The notes beneath the pieces were generated by a model that saw only the letters and a list, made by a program, of their open reading frames with translations, ran no database searches and was not told the DNA's origin. A stretch of 64,000 nt of DNA from an uncultured Flavobacteriales bacterium (GTDB lineage: Bacteria; Bacteroidota; Bacteroidia; Flavobacteriales_D; Parvicellaceae), in contig CALSMU010000011.1 of NCBI GenBank assembly GCA_943787535.1, forward strand, positions 124,001 to 188,000. Reading direction: 5' to 3'. The stretch's first letter is position 1, and every line of letters begins with the position of its first letter. Positions 49,183 through 58,085 of the stretch are shown here, piece by piece. The translations under genes and the position numbers were made by a program.

Positions 49183-49914
49183 TTATAAATCCTTAGTTTT
49201 AGCCACTTTACCGTTGCTGTAAGTTTCTTCCTTTGTGGGTTTTCCTTGTTGATTATAATAAGTCCATTTACCAGTTTTATAATAATCATAGGCATTTAAA
49301 TCATAACTCAAAGTACCTTTTTGTTTGGTAATACCATTGTTATAAAAGTCATTTTGTATGAAGTTTAACTTTTTAACTCTCTTTAATACAGTTTCCTCTT
49401 GTCCAGTTTCATAGTAAGACCTCTTGGCATTATGGTATAAGAAGCTTTTGTGGAATTCCTCATAAAACTCCATATTACCATTTGCGTAGTAATCCACCCA
49501 TAGTAGTGCAGATCCTCCCATATATTTAACTTCAGATTTTAATATTCCGTCAGCGTAAAATTTCTTTTGTAGCGACCTGAAACCATCTATGTTTTTAAAC
49601 TCCCTTTCTATTTGACCGTTCGGATAATAGTTTTTATAAACTTTTAGTTGTCCGTCAATATAATATCCACGGTGCAGAAGTGTGCCATCGTCATAATAAT
49701 CTTCTTTCCAGTTATTTACAGCATAACCATTTTCCATTCTTACTGAATCCCCTTCTAATGCCATGTTTAAAGATTCATAAAGTTGAATTCCATAGGTCTC
49801 GTCAATTATAGATTTATCGTATGTCTTTTCTTTAGGGATTTGGCTCTCAAGGTCTATCTGAGCATAAGATACACCAGAAATTAAAATGACACTTAAAAGT
49901 ACAATACTTTTCAT
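49183..49914 (-). CDS. YwqK-like/MORN-repeat exported protein
   Basis: 243 residues from the ATG at 49914, giving a signal peptide (MKSIVLLSVILISGVSYAQ); the longer frame (to 49965) overlaps the promoter. About six repeats of the form YYxNGxxxxxxxY, as in YwqK-family (MORN-variant) proteins: DGTLLHRGYYIDGQLKVYKN, YYPNGQIEREF, YYANGNMEFYEEF. Extended beta sheets of this type are frequent in exported Bacteroidota proteins of no known role; the toxin-antitoxin name given to the family is not supported by any neighbour here. Confidence 0.8.
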   Translation of the reverse strand: MKSIVLLSVILISGVSYAQIDLESQIPKEKTYDKSIIDETYGIQLYESLNMALEGDSVRMENGYAVNNWKEDYYDDGTLLHRGYYIDGQLKVYKNYYPNGQIEREFKNIDGFRSLQKKFYADGILKSEVKYMGGSALLWVDYYANGNMEFYEEFHKSFLYHNAKRSYYETGQEETVLKRVKKLNFIQNDFYNNGITKQKGTLSYDLNAYDYYKTGKWTYYNQQGKPTKEETYSNGKVAKTKDL

Positions 49915-49962
49915 TCGAAGTAGGTTTAAATTGGTTTGTTTAGGTCCTATACCGTAAATATA

Positions 49963-49970
49963 CAAAATTA
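49963..49970 (-). promoter_or_regulatory. -7 promoter box for the MORN-repeat gene
   Basis: The minus strand reads TAATTTTG, a full match to TAnnTTTG, 48 bases before the ATG at 49914. Confidence 0.4.
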
Positions 49971-49989
49971 TGTCTAAATATTGAAATAT

Positions 49990-51702
49990 TTAGGCGTCCT
50001 TTTTTTCGTTAAACTTAGCAATTTTGATACCAAGGTAACCATACATGATTGTCATAATAGGACTTATTATATTAAAGAAACAGAATAAAAAGTATTCGCC
50101 GGTAGCAACTCCTAGTACATGAGATTGCGCTGCCCCACAAGTATTCCATGGAACTAACACAGAAGTAACTGTTCCGCTATCTTCTAAAGTTCGACTCAGG
50201 TTTTGAGGCGCAAGACCTCTATCTCTATAGGTTTTTGAAAACATTTTTCCAGGCACTACAATTGCTAGGTATTGATCGGATGCAGTTACATTAAAGCCAA
50301 TGCAAGTCAAAGTTGTAGTTGTAATTAAAGACCCTCTTGATTTGGCCTTTGATACAATGACCTCTGTTATTTTACTTAACATACCAAGCTTATCCAGAAT
50401 CCCTCCAAAACTCATAGCACAGATAATTAGCCATATTGTTCCCATCATGCCTGACATTCCGCTAGTTCCTAATAGTTTGTTAACTTGGTCGCTAGAAGTG
50501 TTAACCGATGTGTCTACTGTCATAGCGTTTATTACACTGCGGTAGGCAGCTTCTAAATAATTACTTCGTGATAAACTGGCAGTTAAACCTAACTTATTAA
50601 TACTGTTATCAAAGGTCAATGTGAAATTATCCATTGCAGCCGTGTCTAGAGCTTCTGGAAGTATAAAGATTCCCGTCGATGCGACTTCTCCTTCTTTGCT
50701 AATAACAAGTTCGTAAGTTCCTCCATTTTGATTTTTAAGCTTGCTATCACCTTCAATTTTTTCACCTTCTTGATACCATTCAAAAGAATACTCGGAAGCA
50801 TTTTCACCCTCTATTATAATCGTGTTTTTTATTCCGTTTTGGTTGATAATGTCTGGCTGAAAAACGAGTGCTGCTAATCCGCCTAACAAAGCTCCTGCAA
50901 AAAGAGCTGGAATTGCAGGTACTTTTTTAATAATCATAAAAACAACAGCAGCAGGAACTAAAAATAACCATGGAGTTATATAAAAAGAACCTTCAATAGC
51001 TGAAAGTATTCCATTAATTTCTTCTGTTGAACCGCCGGCGCCAACAAAGAAACCTAACACCAAGAAAATTAATAACGTAATTACAATAGAAGGAATTGTA
51101 GTCCACATCATATAGCGAATGTGCGTAAATAAGTCTGTACCTGCAACCGCAGGAGCGAGGTTTGTGGTGTCGCTCATAGGCGACATTTTATCCCCAAAAT
51201 ATGCTCCAGAAATTATTGCTCCAGCAATTAAACCAGTGTTTATATCCATCGCTTGGCCAATGCCAAGTAAAGCAACTCCTATTGTAGCTATAGTAGTCCA
51301 TGAGCTCCCTGTTGCTAACGAAATAATTGCACTAACTATGCAAGCAGCAAATAGAAATATGGTAGGATTTAATATTTTAAGCCCGTAATAAATCATACTT
51401 GGAACAATACCACTAATTAGCCATGTTCCGGCCAAAGCACCTATTAATAAAAGAATTAGTAATGCAGGGAGGGCTGATAAAATGGAATCACTAATACCAC
51501 TAAGCATATCTTTCCATTTATATTTAAGTCGCCAACCAATAAGTGCTGCTACCGCTGTAGCAAATAGCAAAGCCATCTGATTGGCTCCACTTAATGAATC
51601 GCTACCCCAAATAGACATTACAGATACCATTAAGAGTAAAATCAATACTACTATTGGAGTTAATGCTTGAATTAAAGAAGGTTTTTTGAATGTAGGTTCC
51701 AT
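49990..51702 (-). CDS. NhaC-type Na+/H+ antiporter with extra-membrane insertion
   Basis: 570 residues, NhaC family, which usually has about 460-520. Eleven or twelve hydrophobic segments. LATGSSWTTIATIGVALLGIG, GAIISGAYFGDKMSPMSDTTNLAPA (conserved) and the later GFNVTASDQYLAIV and SGTVTSVLVPWNTCGAAQ all fit. Between segments, at about residues 283-370, lies an insertion of some 85 residues that is strongly polar and looks like one Ig-like beta sandwich (SFEWYQEGEKIEGDSKLKN, TYELVISKEGE). Exchanges Na+ (or malate and lactate in some relatives) for H+ across the inner membrane. The insertion should lie in the periplasm. Confidence 0.88.
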   Translation of the reverse strand: MEPTFKKPSLIQALTPIVVLILLLMVSVMSIWGSDSLSGANQMALLFATAVAALIGWRLKYKWKDMLSGISDSILSALPALLILLLIGALAGTWLISGIVPSMIYYGLKILNPTIFLFAACIVSAIISLATGSSWTTIATIGVALLGIGQAMDINTGLIAGAIISGAYFGDKMSPMSDTTNLAPAVAGTDLFTHIRYMMWTTIPSIVITLLIFLVLGFFVGAGGSTEEINGILSAIEGSFYITPWLFLVPAAVVFMIIKKVPAIPALFAGALLGGLAALVFQPDIINQNGIKNTIIIEGENASEYSFEWYQEGEKIEGDSKLKNQNGGTYELVISKEGEVASTGIFILPEALDTAAMDNFTLTFDNSINKLGLTASLSRSNYLEAAYRSVINAMTVDTSVNTSSDQVNKLLGTSGMSGMMGTIWLIICAMSFGGILDKLGMLSKITEVIVSKAKSRGSLITTTTLTCIGFNVTASDQYLAIVVPGKMFSKTYRDRGLAPQNLSRTLEDSGTVTSVLVPWNTCGAAQSHVLGVATGEYFLFCFFNIISPIMTIMYGYLGIKIAKFNEKKDA

Positions 51703-51765
51703 ATTGGTTTATAATTGATCGCCGTAAAAATACCTTTTTCCAAGAGATTGAGAAAGACTTGTAAT

Positions 51766-52767
51766 TTATAAATCTTTGAATGTCTTTTTTTTGCGTCCAA
51801 AATGTTGCCATACGATATTGCTAGAATACATTCCTTTCATTCCTGTAAAACTTTTATATGCCAATTGTTTCCGCTTTTTTTTCAATTGAGAGATATTTTT
51901 GTAAAAATGAAAATGCGCTTTAAAGATACTTCCAATATGCCTAATCTTACCAGAAAAAAGAAACTTTGCTGCAGCTACGCTGTCTAGACATAGCCTTGTA
52001 AGTATTTTAATAAAAAGACCTTTATCAAGGTTCTTGTAAAGCGTAAATAAACTGTTTCTAAAGTTTAAATAGGTCTTTTGCGGGTTGACATAGTTTAATG
52101 TGCCTCCGCCAACATGATAAACAGAACTAGATCCGCAATACATTATTTTTTTACCACTGTTTTTCATCCGCCAGCAAAGATCAATTTCTTCCATGTGCGC
52201 TAAATAAATAGCATCAAACCCTCCAAATTCATGAAATGAATTAGCCTTAATGAACAAACACGCTCCGCTAGCCCAAAATATTTCAGTTGTATCATCATAT
52301 TGTCCTTCATCCTTTTCTACGTGGTCAAAAATCCGACCTCGACAAAAGGGATAGCCATTTTTATCAATCATTCCACCTCCAGCTCCGGCATGTTCAAAGT
52401 ATTGCTTATCGTTATATGCTAATATTTTTGGCTGTGCTGCAACAATGTTCTCATCGCTTTCTAATAATTGAATAACTGGGGTAATCCAATTTTCGGTAAC
52501 TTCTACATCAGAATTTAAGAGAATGTAATAATCAGCAGTAATGTGTTTAAGCCCCTTATTGTAACCTCCAGCAAACCAGTAATTTGATTCGTTTACAACA
52601 ATGTTTATTTGTGGAAAGTTATCTTTTAAGAAAAGAACTGAGTCGTCAGTAGAGGCATTGTCTATAACGTAAATATCAGCTTCCTCACTGTTTGAAATAA
52701 CACTAGGTAAGAATTCTTCGAGCCACTTCCTTCCGTTAAAATTTAATATGACAACTGCAGTATTCAA
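51766..52767 (-). CDS. Glycosyltransferase family 2
   Basis: 333 residues from a TTG start at 52767; no ATG occurs before the first strand (AVVILNFNG). GT-A fold: ASTDDS, LLNSDVEV as the metal-binding DxD-like motif, and HMEEIDLCWRMKN as the acceptor/base motif, which marks the rhamnosyl- or related transferases. The C-terminal 80 residues are basic with a possible amphipathic helix for the membrane. It moves a sugar onto a surface glycan. It lies between the NhaC gene and the GWxTD gene, all three on the minus strand. Confidence 0.88.
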   Translation of the reverse strand: MNTAVVILNFNGRKWLEEFLPSVISNSEEADIYVIDNASTDDSVLFLKDNFPQINIVVNESNYWFAGGYNKGLKHITADYYILLNSDVEVTENWITPVIQLLESDENIVAAQPKILAYNDKQYFEHAGAGGGMIDKNGYPFCRGRIFDHVEKDEGQYDDTTEIFWASGACLFIKANSFHEFGGFDAIYLAHMEEIDLCWRMKNSGKKIMYCGSSSVYHVGGGTLNYVNPQKTYLNFRNSLFTLYKNLDKGLFIKILTRLCLDSVAAAKFLFSGKIRHIGSIFKAHFHFYKNISQLKKKRKQLAYKSFTGMKGMYSSNIVWQHFGRKKKTFKDL

Positions 52768-52820
52768 GTAATTACAATGCGTATTCTAAAGATTAAAAAC
52801 AATTAAATAATGTGCATGTA

Positions 52821-54266
52821 CTAACGCGGTTTATAAAATAAATCATCTGTACGGTCACCGAATTCAGGATCAGGGTTTACATCATCTACATTACCGCCTT
52901 TGGTACTTCTTCGCTTTAAATCAATTTTCCAATGAAAGTTTTGGATTTCTCCAATTAAATCAGAATGCAATAATTCATAATCATTTGTAACTAAATCACG
53001 ATCATAAAAAACAAAACGTTTATTATTAAATTTTCCAATTTTGTAGTAATGCCATATTTGATAGGGATATGAATTCGCCTCACTTCTCTGATCATGCACA
53101 GTATTTGGAGCTCCATATTTCAGAAAAATACGTCCCCTATCTGTTTGATAACCTTTCTTAATACGCGTACCAAACTTAAGTTGTACTTGTTGTACTTGAA
53201 ACTTATATGCATTCCAATCCTTTTCTGGAGTCACCGTGTTTCTGTTGTACCAAAAACTATAAATATATTGAAGTTTTAATGTATCGGTCATGTCGTCTAA
53301 TTGACCATCAATAATTTTCTTTTCAATCTGGGTTGAAATGGGACGCAGGCAATAAATAAATTCATCCAACGAATCCATTGATAGCCTATCGGTGAATTGT
53401 CCAGCAAGATTTACATCTTTTAAGTTTTCAGTATTGAGGTCATTTAATAAATTTAAGCGCTGGAATCGTAATTTCTTTTCTGCAACAACTTGGTTGTCTT
53501 TGTTTTTTACTTGTACCACAAGGTTATAGTTTCCGGTTGGAAGAGTGCCAATTTCAAATATATTTAGCGTAGCATTGACAGGATTAGATTTTTCCTTACT
53601 TAATTTATTGAAGCTTCCTGCAATTACGCCTCGTTCGTAGGATTCAATGAAGTGTTGTAATACATATTTCCCGTTTTCTCCTAATTCTTTGTCCGTATTA
53701 TATATTTCAAAATAGTAAGCAATTTTATCAAATTCAGGTGAAAAATAATCAGAGACCAGTGGAACCATTTCAAAGCCAGACTTTGAAGTTTTGGAAGCTT
53801 TATCAGATTTCCAAAACGAATCAATTAATTCAATATCAGATATGGTAATGAGATCATTGAAATCTACTGTAATTTCTTCGTAATAGGTTGTCTTTTGAGC
53901 AGAGTCGTTGAATAAGTCTAAAATCTCTACTTCATATTCATAATTTCCATTTTCAACAAAAAAACGATGGAGATGCAATGGGTCGTTGTATAGGTCTTTG
54001 GTTGTGACCCCCTTGTTTTCTAGTACTATTTTTTGAAAATCTATAATCTTACCATCTTTCTTTAACATTTGCAAAATCTCTATTTTACATCTGTCAACAC
54101 CTAAATCATTTGGAATGTATTTAATAGAACCTGAAAAAATGCTTATATAGGTTTCAATAAAGGGAGAGCTAGGAGAATTGAATTTTTTAAGGCCAATAGT
54201 AGCTTCCGTCTGGTTATATCCAAGTGTGCAGATGGTAATTAGCAAGAGGAATAATCGAGTTTTCAT
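52821..54266 (-). CDS. GWxTD-domain exported protein
   Basis: 481 residues from the ATG at 54266, which begins a signal peptide (MKTRLFLLLITICTLGYNQ); the longer frame (to 54311) would start in front of the promoter at 54289. The C-terminal half has the GWxTD-domain pattern of Bacteroidota proteins: GYQTDRGRIFLKYGAPNTV and YPYQIWHYY, near residues 385-430. The N-terminal half (about 25-270) is a mix of beta sandwiches. Role unknown; family members are often near surface-polymer or T9SS genes. Confidence 0.8.
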   Translation of the reverse strand: MKTRLFLLLITICTLGYNQTEATIGLKKFNSPSSPFIETYISIFSGSIKYIPNDLGVDRCKIEILQMLKKDGKIIDFQKIVLENKGVTTKDLYNDPLHLHRFFVENGNYEYEVEILDLFNDSAQKTTYYEEITVDFNDLITISDIELIDSFWKSDKASKTSKSGFEMVPLVSDYFSPEFDKIAYYFEIYNTDKELGENGKYVLQHFIESYERGVIAGSFNKLSKEKSNPVNATLNIFEIGTLPTGNYNLVVQVKNKDNQVVAEKKLRFQRLNLLNDLNTENLKDVNLAGQFTDRLSMDSLDEFIYCLRPISTQIEKKIIDGQLDDMTDTLKLQYIYSFWYNRNTVTPEKDWNAYKFQVQQVQLKFGTRIKKGYQTDRGRIFLKYGAPNTVHDQRSEANSYPYQIWHYYKIGKFNNKRFVFYDRDLVTNDYELLHSDLIGEIQNFHWKIDLKRRSTKGGNVDDVNPDPEFGDRTDDLFYKPR

Positions 54267-54288
54267 TTTACGGAAATTTGGATAGTAA

Positions 54289-54296
54289 CAAATGTA
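54289..54296 (-). promoter_or_regulatory. -7 promoter box for the GWxTD gene
   Basis: The minus strand reads TACATTTG, a full match, 22 bases before the ATG at 54266. It rules out the longer frame as the coding start. Confidence 0.55.
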
Positions 54297-54416
54297 CATT
54301 AATAAAGCCAAAATAGTGGAATACTTATTTGTTGAAGTGTTATAATGTGTTAAAAAAAGTTACTAATCGGATTGGGATTGATAACTTATTGTGATTATTT
54401 TCGTTAAAACAGCATA

Positions 54417-55097
54417 ATGATGAAGCGAATAGTCTATATACTAACAATTTTTATCTCAATTGCGGGTTTTTCACAGAACATCAACCTAGAAGCAAAAGTG
54501 CCTGTAGTGGGTGAGGATATTTCTACATCTGGATATATATTAAACGATGTTCTTATTCAAGGCGATAATTCTGAGTACTTAAAAAATTATAGAACAACAA
54601 GATATTTTGTAAGAAGAGTTTATGCTTATTCTCAATTGGCTTCAGCAATGCTAAATGAATACCAAGATTCTCTTGCACATATGACTTCTAAGAGAGCTAA
54701 AAGGAAATATTTGAATCAAGCAAATAAGGAATTAAAAGAGGAGTTTGGGGAAGAAATAAAAAATATGTCTATTACGCGTGGTGTTTATTTGAATAAACTG
54801 ATATTTAGAGAAACAGGACTTACAACGTATGATATTATTAAAGATTACAGAGGTGGTGGTAAAGCTTTTTTCCTACAGTCACTATGTCGGTTAAACGGGC
54901 AAAACCTTAAGATAGCTTACTCTCCTGAAGGAGAGGATATTGTAATGGAGAGAGTTGTTAGGGAGATTGAGCAGGGTAAGATTAAAACTTTGCCCCGAAG
55001 TGCAGTGACGCAAAAAGGAAAGAATGTTCAAAAAAATAACAAGAAGAAAAACCGCAGAAAAAAGAAGGGTAAGCGCAGCGAAGTAGCCGCTAGATAG
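54417..55097 (+). CDS. DUF4294 exported protein
   Basis: 226 residues from ATGATG at 54417. Signal peptide at about 1-20. The core (about 40-180) is the DUF4294 domain: RRVYAYSQLASAMLNEYQDSL, GEEIKNMSITRGVYLNKLIFRETG and YDIIKDYRGGGKAFFLQS. The final 25 residues are almost all Lys, Arg and Asn (KKNNKKKNRRKKKGKR), an uncommon basic tail for an exported protein. No role known. It ends one base before the convergent phospholipase-like gene. Confidence 0.85.
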   Translation: MMKRIVYILTIFISIAGFSQNINLEAKVPVVGEDISTSGYILNDVLIQGDNSEYLKNYRTTRYFVRRVYAYSQLASAMLNEYQDSLAHMTSKRAKRKYLNQANKELKEEFGEEIKNMSITRGVYLNKLIFRETGLTTYDIIKDYRGGGKAFFLQSLCRLNGQNLKIAYSPEGEDIVMERVVREIEQGKIKTLPRSAVTQKGKNVQKNNKKKNRRKKKGKRSEVAAR

Positions 55098-55098
55098 T

Positions 55099-56112
55099 CT
55101 AATTACTATGCTTTCTTCCGTTAATTTTTCCTTTGTTAAAATATTCATCATTCTTCTTCATTTCCTCTTTCATCTCTTCAGATAAATCTTCTTTTAAGTT
55201 CGATAAATCCGGTTGACCAGCATTTACCCATGCGGTATACCAGAAACTTCCTGCTGTTAAAATTGATTCCCTCATTCTTCTTTCTTGCATTCCATTCAAT
55301 CTTCTTTCGTATTCCATAGAGAAATCTTGACTGTATACTTTCATAACTACACGACCTCTGTGTTCAAAAGAATATTTTTTATCGTCATCAAAAAGTTCGG
55401 TTAATTCTCTTTCTACACTGAAAACAGAGTCCAGTGCGTAATGACTCTGTTTAATAACGCTCCAGGCTTTTTCCAATGGATCAGAGATATAAGAAGCTCT
55501 TCCCACCAAATAGTCGTAATTTTCAGCAGACAATTCAGGAACTCTAGACTCCCAAAACCCATGTATTCCCTTTTGATTTGTCATTTGTCCATTATAATTT
55601 TCGGTAGTATGCAAGGGAACGTGAGAATCGCCAACATAGTGACCTAAATCTGCTGAGTACTGCAATATTTTATCTAAGTTTTTCTCCTTAAAAGCTCTCG
55701 TCAATCTTTTTACCATTAATTCAAGGTGCCATGGAGCAATCCCGTATGCCTTTAATGTATCCTCAGAAAATTTATCTACTGCGTCCTTCCATCTTTTTGG
55801 GACAACTTCAAACGGGTCTTCATCGTTGTGGACATAATGATCTATATCGATGTAATGCCTTTCCGCTTCCCCTTTAGCAGCATACCTGCGTTTATCAGGA
55901 TCTATTGCATGCTCTGTTAAAAATTCAATGTGTTTTTTGTAAAAGGTAAATAGTTCTGGAGGTAAAGTAAATACTGCCATTCTATTAATCCGTTTATGCG
56001 CATAAAATCCCCAGCTAGAAGCATATTTCCTATTACTATTATGAGGTTCACCCCCCCCCTTAGCGCTAAGTATCGAGCAAATCGAAAATATAAAGACAAT
56101 TGTTTTTAACAT
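55099..56112 (-). CDS. Zinc-dependent phospholipase C / S1-P1 nuclease-like protein
   Basis: 337 residues. Signal peptide at about 1-17. The mature part begins with a short stretch then SSWGFYAHKRINRMAVFTLP, in which Trp and His give metal ligands, and it goes on with FLTEHAIDPDKRRYAAKGEAERHYIDIDHY, and GHYVGDSHVPLHTTENYNG with GIHGFWES. These are the zinc ligands of the PLC/S1-P1 nuclease fold. Possible action: cutting phospholipid or nucleic acid in the periplasm, or outside the cell. The family call is firm, the substrate not. A run of C at 56051-56059 lies in the signal region and is a likely spot for a sequence slip, but the frame is whole. Confidence 0.85.
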   Translation of the reverse strand: MLKTIVFIFSICSILSAKGGGEPHNSNRKYASSWGFYAHKRINRMAVFTLPPELFTFYKKHIEFLTEHAIDPDKRRYAAKGEAERHYIDIDHYVHNDEDPFEVVPKRWKDAVDKFSEDTLKAYGIAPWHLELMVKRLTRAFKEKNLDKILQYSADLGHYVGDSHVPLHTTENYNGQMTNQKGIHGFWESRVPELSAENYDYLVGRASYISDPLEKAWSVIKQSHYALDSVFSVERELTELFDDDKKYSFEHRGRVVMKVYSQDFSMEYERRLNGMQERRMRESILTAGSFWYTAWVNAGQPDLSNLKEDLSEEMKEEMKKNDEYFNKGKINGRKHSN

Positions 56113-56178
56113 TCAATGGAATTAATTATTCCGACTAAGATAGTTAAAAGTCAGTTTATACCTTTATTTAATCTTGTA

Positions 56179-57591
56179 TTATTGGTACTCGTAGCAGCCA
56201 ATGGTATTTCCGAAACGACCATTACCATCTAAATCATTTCCAGAAGTAGATCCAAAAGCCTGTCCTACGGCAGGAGAGTTGCTTGGAACGTGATAATCCC
56301 AACCAGAAGGATTAACAAATAAAGGATCGCTATTGGTTATGCAATTTGAAAAGAAATTGGCGTCTGCAATTGTCGTATCCGTTTTTATTAAACAATTGGC
56401 GAAATTAAATACCGGGGCTGATCCAGTAATACTCCATGCCGAATTTCTAGCTAATGTATCAATAACAAATTCATTGTCATTATTACCATAGATAATACTA
56501 TTGGTGAAATTAGCCATGGCAAAAGGTCTATGCTGAATTGTACTTCCTGATTCATAGTAATCTGAGAAAGCAAATAAGCCTGAGTTTCTAGTACTGCTCC
56601 AGTAATTTCCAAATGTACAATGATCAAAATTAACAGATCCTCCAATGGAAATAACAGCAGAATATTGAGCAGAATTACCAAACAAACAATTTACGGCGGT
56701 AACATTTGCTCCTTGGGTTAATATTCCCGCAAATAGGCTATTGTCTATTTTTACTGAATTCAAATTAACCGTGGCCCCATTTCCAGCTGTATCAATTTGA
56801 ATTCCTATGACGGCATTCTTTATTTCAGCGAAATCAATACTGCTCTCCAGTGGTTCGATGAAGTAAATTCCTCTCCACTGCCCAGAAACACTATCGGCTG
56901 GATAAAGCAAATAGTCAGCTGTTCTGTCTTGCAAAAACTCAACTGGGTTCCCGATTACTCCGTTTACCAATAATGACCCCTTATAAACGAGAAGCGTCGC
57001 ACTATTATGACCATGAACTTTAGTTCCTGCAGGAATTGTCAACGTAATCGCCGAATCTACAGCGCAATAGTTATAAATAACGTGGGGCTTGTCATTGTTC
57101 CAGGTCTCATCCAAAGATATTACTTCTTTTACATGAAAATAGGCATCTTGTCCCCATGCATTTAAAAGAACTCTTTGCGCATTACCATTGGTTAAAAACA
57201 TGATTGAATCCTCAACCACTAACGGTAGATTAGAATTATTTGGATCAACTGTAACTTCAACAAAAACAAAAAGACTGTCATTTGCTTCAATTTCCACTTC
57301 GTTAAAACTAACTCCAGCATCACCATCGACATTTATTCTAAATTGAGATTGCGTTCCGCTTGCTAACCAAATATCAGAAATAATTAATTTCCCTGAATTA
57401 TTATTGTATATTTTAAAATATTTCGTTGTCGATCCAATGGTAGTAAATACTGTGTCGAAAAGAACGGTATCTGTAGAGAAGGCTAATTTAGCTGAATTAT
57501 CGGTTAATAATTGCGTTTTTTTGCAGTTGGAAAGCACTAGCAAAGAGCTAGTTCCAATAAGTAAAAGCAATATTTTTAAAACAGGTTTCAT
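56179..57591 (-). CDS. Lipoprotein with right-handed beta-helix
   Basis: 470 residues. Signal peptide with lipobox LSNC (Cys24), then KK, so an inner-sheet-facing or outer-membrane lipoprotein. Residues 35-150 form a beta sandwich (like an abnormal-spindle/Ig fold: DTVLFDTVFTTIGSTTKYFKIYN); then a right-handed beta-helix (about 170-440) with ladder motifs such as SLLVNGV, NAVIGIQI, CLFGNSAQYSAVISIGG and CTFGNY, ending in DLDGNGRFGNTIGCYEY, seen in many Bacteroidota polysaccharide-binding proteins. No catalytic residues of a lyase can be named. Role: likely surface-exposed binding. Confidence 0.8.
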   Translation of the reverse strand: MKPVLKILLLLIGTSSLLVLSNCKKTQLLTDNSAKLAFSTDTVLFDTVFTTIGSTTKYFKIYNNNSGKLIISDIWLASGTQSQFRINVDGDAGVSFNEVEIEANDSLFVFVEVTVDPNNSNLPLVVEDSIMFLTNGNAQRVLLNAWGQDAYFHVKEVISLDETWNNDKPHVIYNYCAVDSAITLTIPAGTKVHGHNSATLLVYKGSLLVNGVIGNPVEFLQDRTADYLLYPADSVSGQWRGIYFIEPLESSIDFAEIKNAVIGIQIDTAGNGATVNLNSVKIDNSLFAGILTQGANVTAVNCLFGNSAQYSAVISIGGSVNFDHCTFGNYWSSTRNSGLFAFSDYYESGSTIQHRPFAMANFTNSIIYGNNDNEFVIDTLARNSAWSITGSAPVFNFANCLIKTDTTIADANFFSNCITNSDPLFVNPSGWDYHVPSNSPAVGQAFGSTSGNDLDGNGRFGNTIGCYEYQ

Positions 57592-57601
57592 TAACTGCTG
57601 C

Positions 57602-57609
57602 CAAATCTA
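57602..57609 (-). promoter_or_regulatory. -7 promoter box for the beta-helix lipoprotein
   Basis: The minus strand reads TAGATTTG, a full match, with ten bases to the ATG. Confidence 0.45.
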
Positions 57610-57676
57610 AAATTATTTACAGAGTCTATAACTGATAAATATTATATTTATTTTGTCTATTTTATTGTTTGGCTGA

Positions 57677-57706
57677 TTGTCTAATTAAAAAGAAAGTGTA
57701 CATTTG
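57677..57706 (+). promoter_or_regulatory. Promoter of rpmE2
   Basis: TTG at 57677-57679, 19 bases, TACATTTG at 57699-57706, then 26 bases to the ATG. A textbook Bacteroidota promoter, as expected for a ribosomal gene. Confidence 0.75.
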
Positions 57707-57732
57707 CACACCGAAATTAATAATAAAGTAAA

Positions 57733-57990
57733 ATGAAAGCAGGAATACACCCAGAGAATTACAGATTAGTAGTATTTAAAGATATGTCAAACGAATATTC
57801 GTTTTTAACTAACAGCTGTGCGCCGTCTGCGGATACAATTAAATGGGAAGATGGAAATGAATATCCTTTAATTAAATTGGAAATTTCTCATAAATCACAT
57901 CCTTTCTTTACTGGTAAACAAACATTAGTTGATACTGCCGGACGTATCGATAAGTTTAAAAACAGATATGTTTCTCGTAATAAGGGTTAA
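57733..57990 (+). CDS. rpmE2: Ribosomal protein L31 type B
   Basis: 85 residues. Starts [19 protein letters not shown] and ends with [26 protein letters not shown]-like (here KFKNRYVSR), the features of the long type-B L31. It has only one Cys in the first half and thus lacks the zinc ribbon of type A. It binds the large subunit and bridges to the head of the small one. A strong promoter and a terminator make it a single-gene unit. Confidence 0.95.
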   Translation: MKAGIHPENYRLVVFKDMSNEYSFLTNSCAPSADTIKWEDGNEYPLIKLEISHKSHPFFTGKQTLVDTAGRIDKFKNRYVSRNKG

Positions 57991-58010
57991 GCCTTATTTA
58001 AAGATATTTA

Positions 58011-58041
58011 AAACCCTCGACTTTTTAGTCGGGGGTTTTTT
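58011..58041 (+). terminator. Rho-independent terminator after rpmE2
   Basis: Stem AAACCCTCGAC, loop TTTTTA, stem GTCGGGGGTTT with one G-U, then more T. It is 20 bases after the stop codon. Confidence 0.85.
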
Positions 58042-58085
58042 GTATATAAATATTGGTATTTTTATACCACAATTAAAATCAAGAT

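Noticed and set aside
49183..49914. Toxin-antitoxin system (YwqK antitoxin name)
   Set aside because: The protein has a signal peptide and MORN-like repeats and there is no toxin partner; the family name is misleading.
56047..56060. Frameshift at the C run in the phospholipase-like gene
   Set aside because: The frame is continuous from signal peptide to end, so there is no sign of a break.
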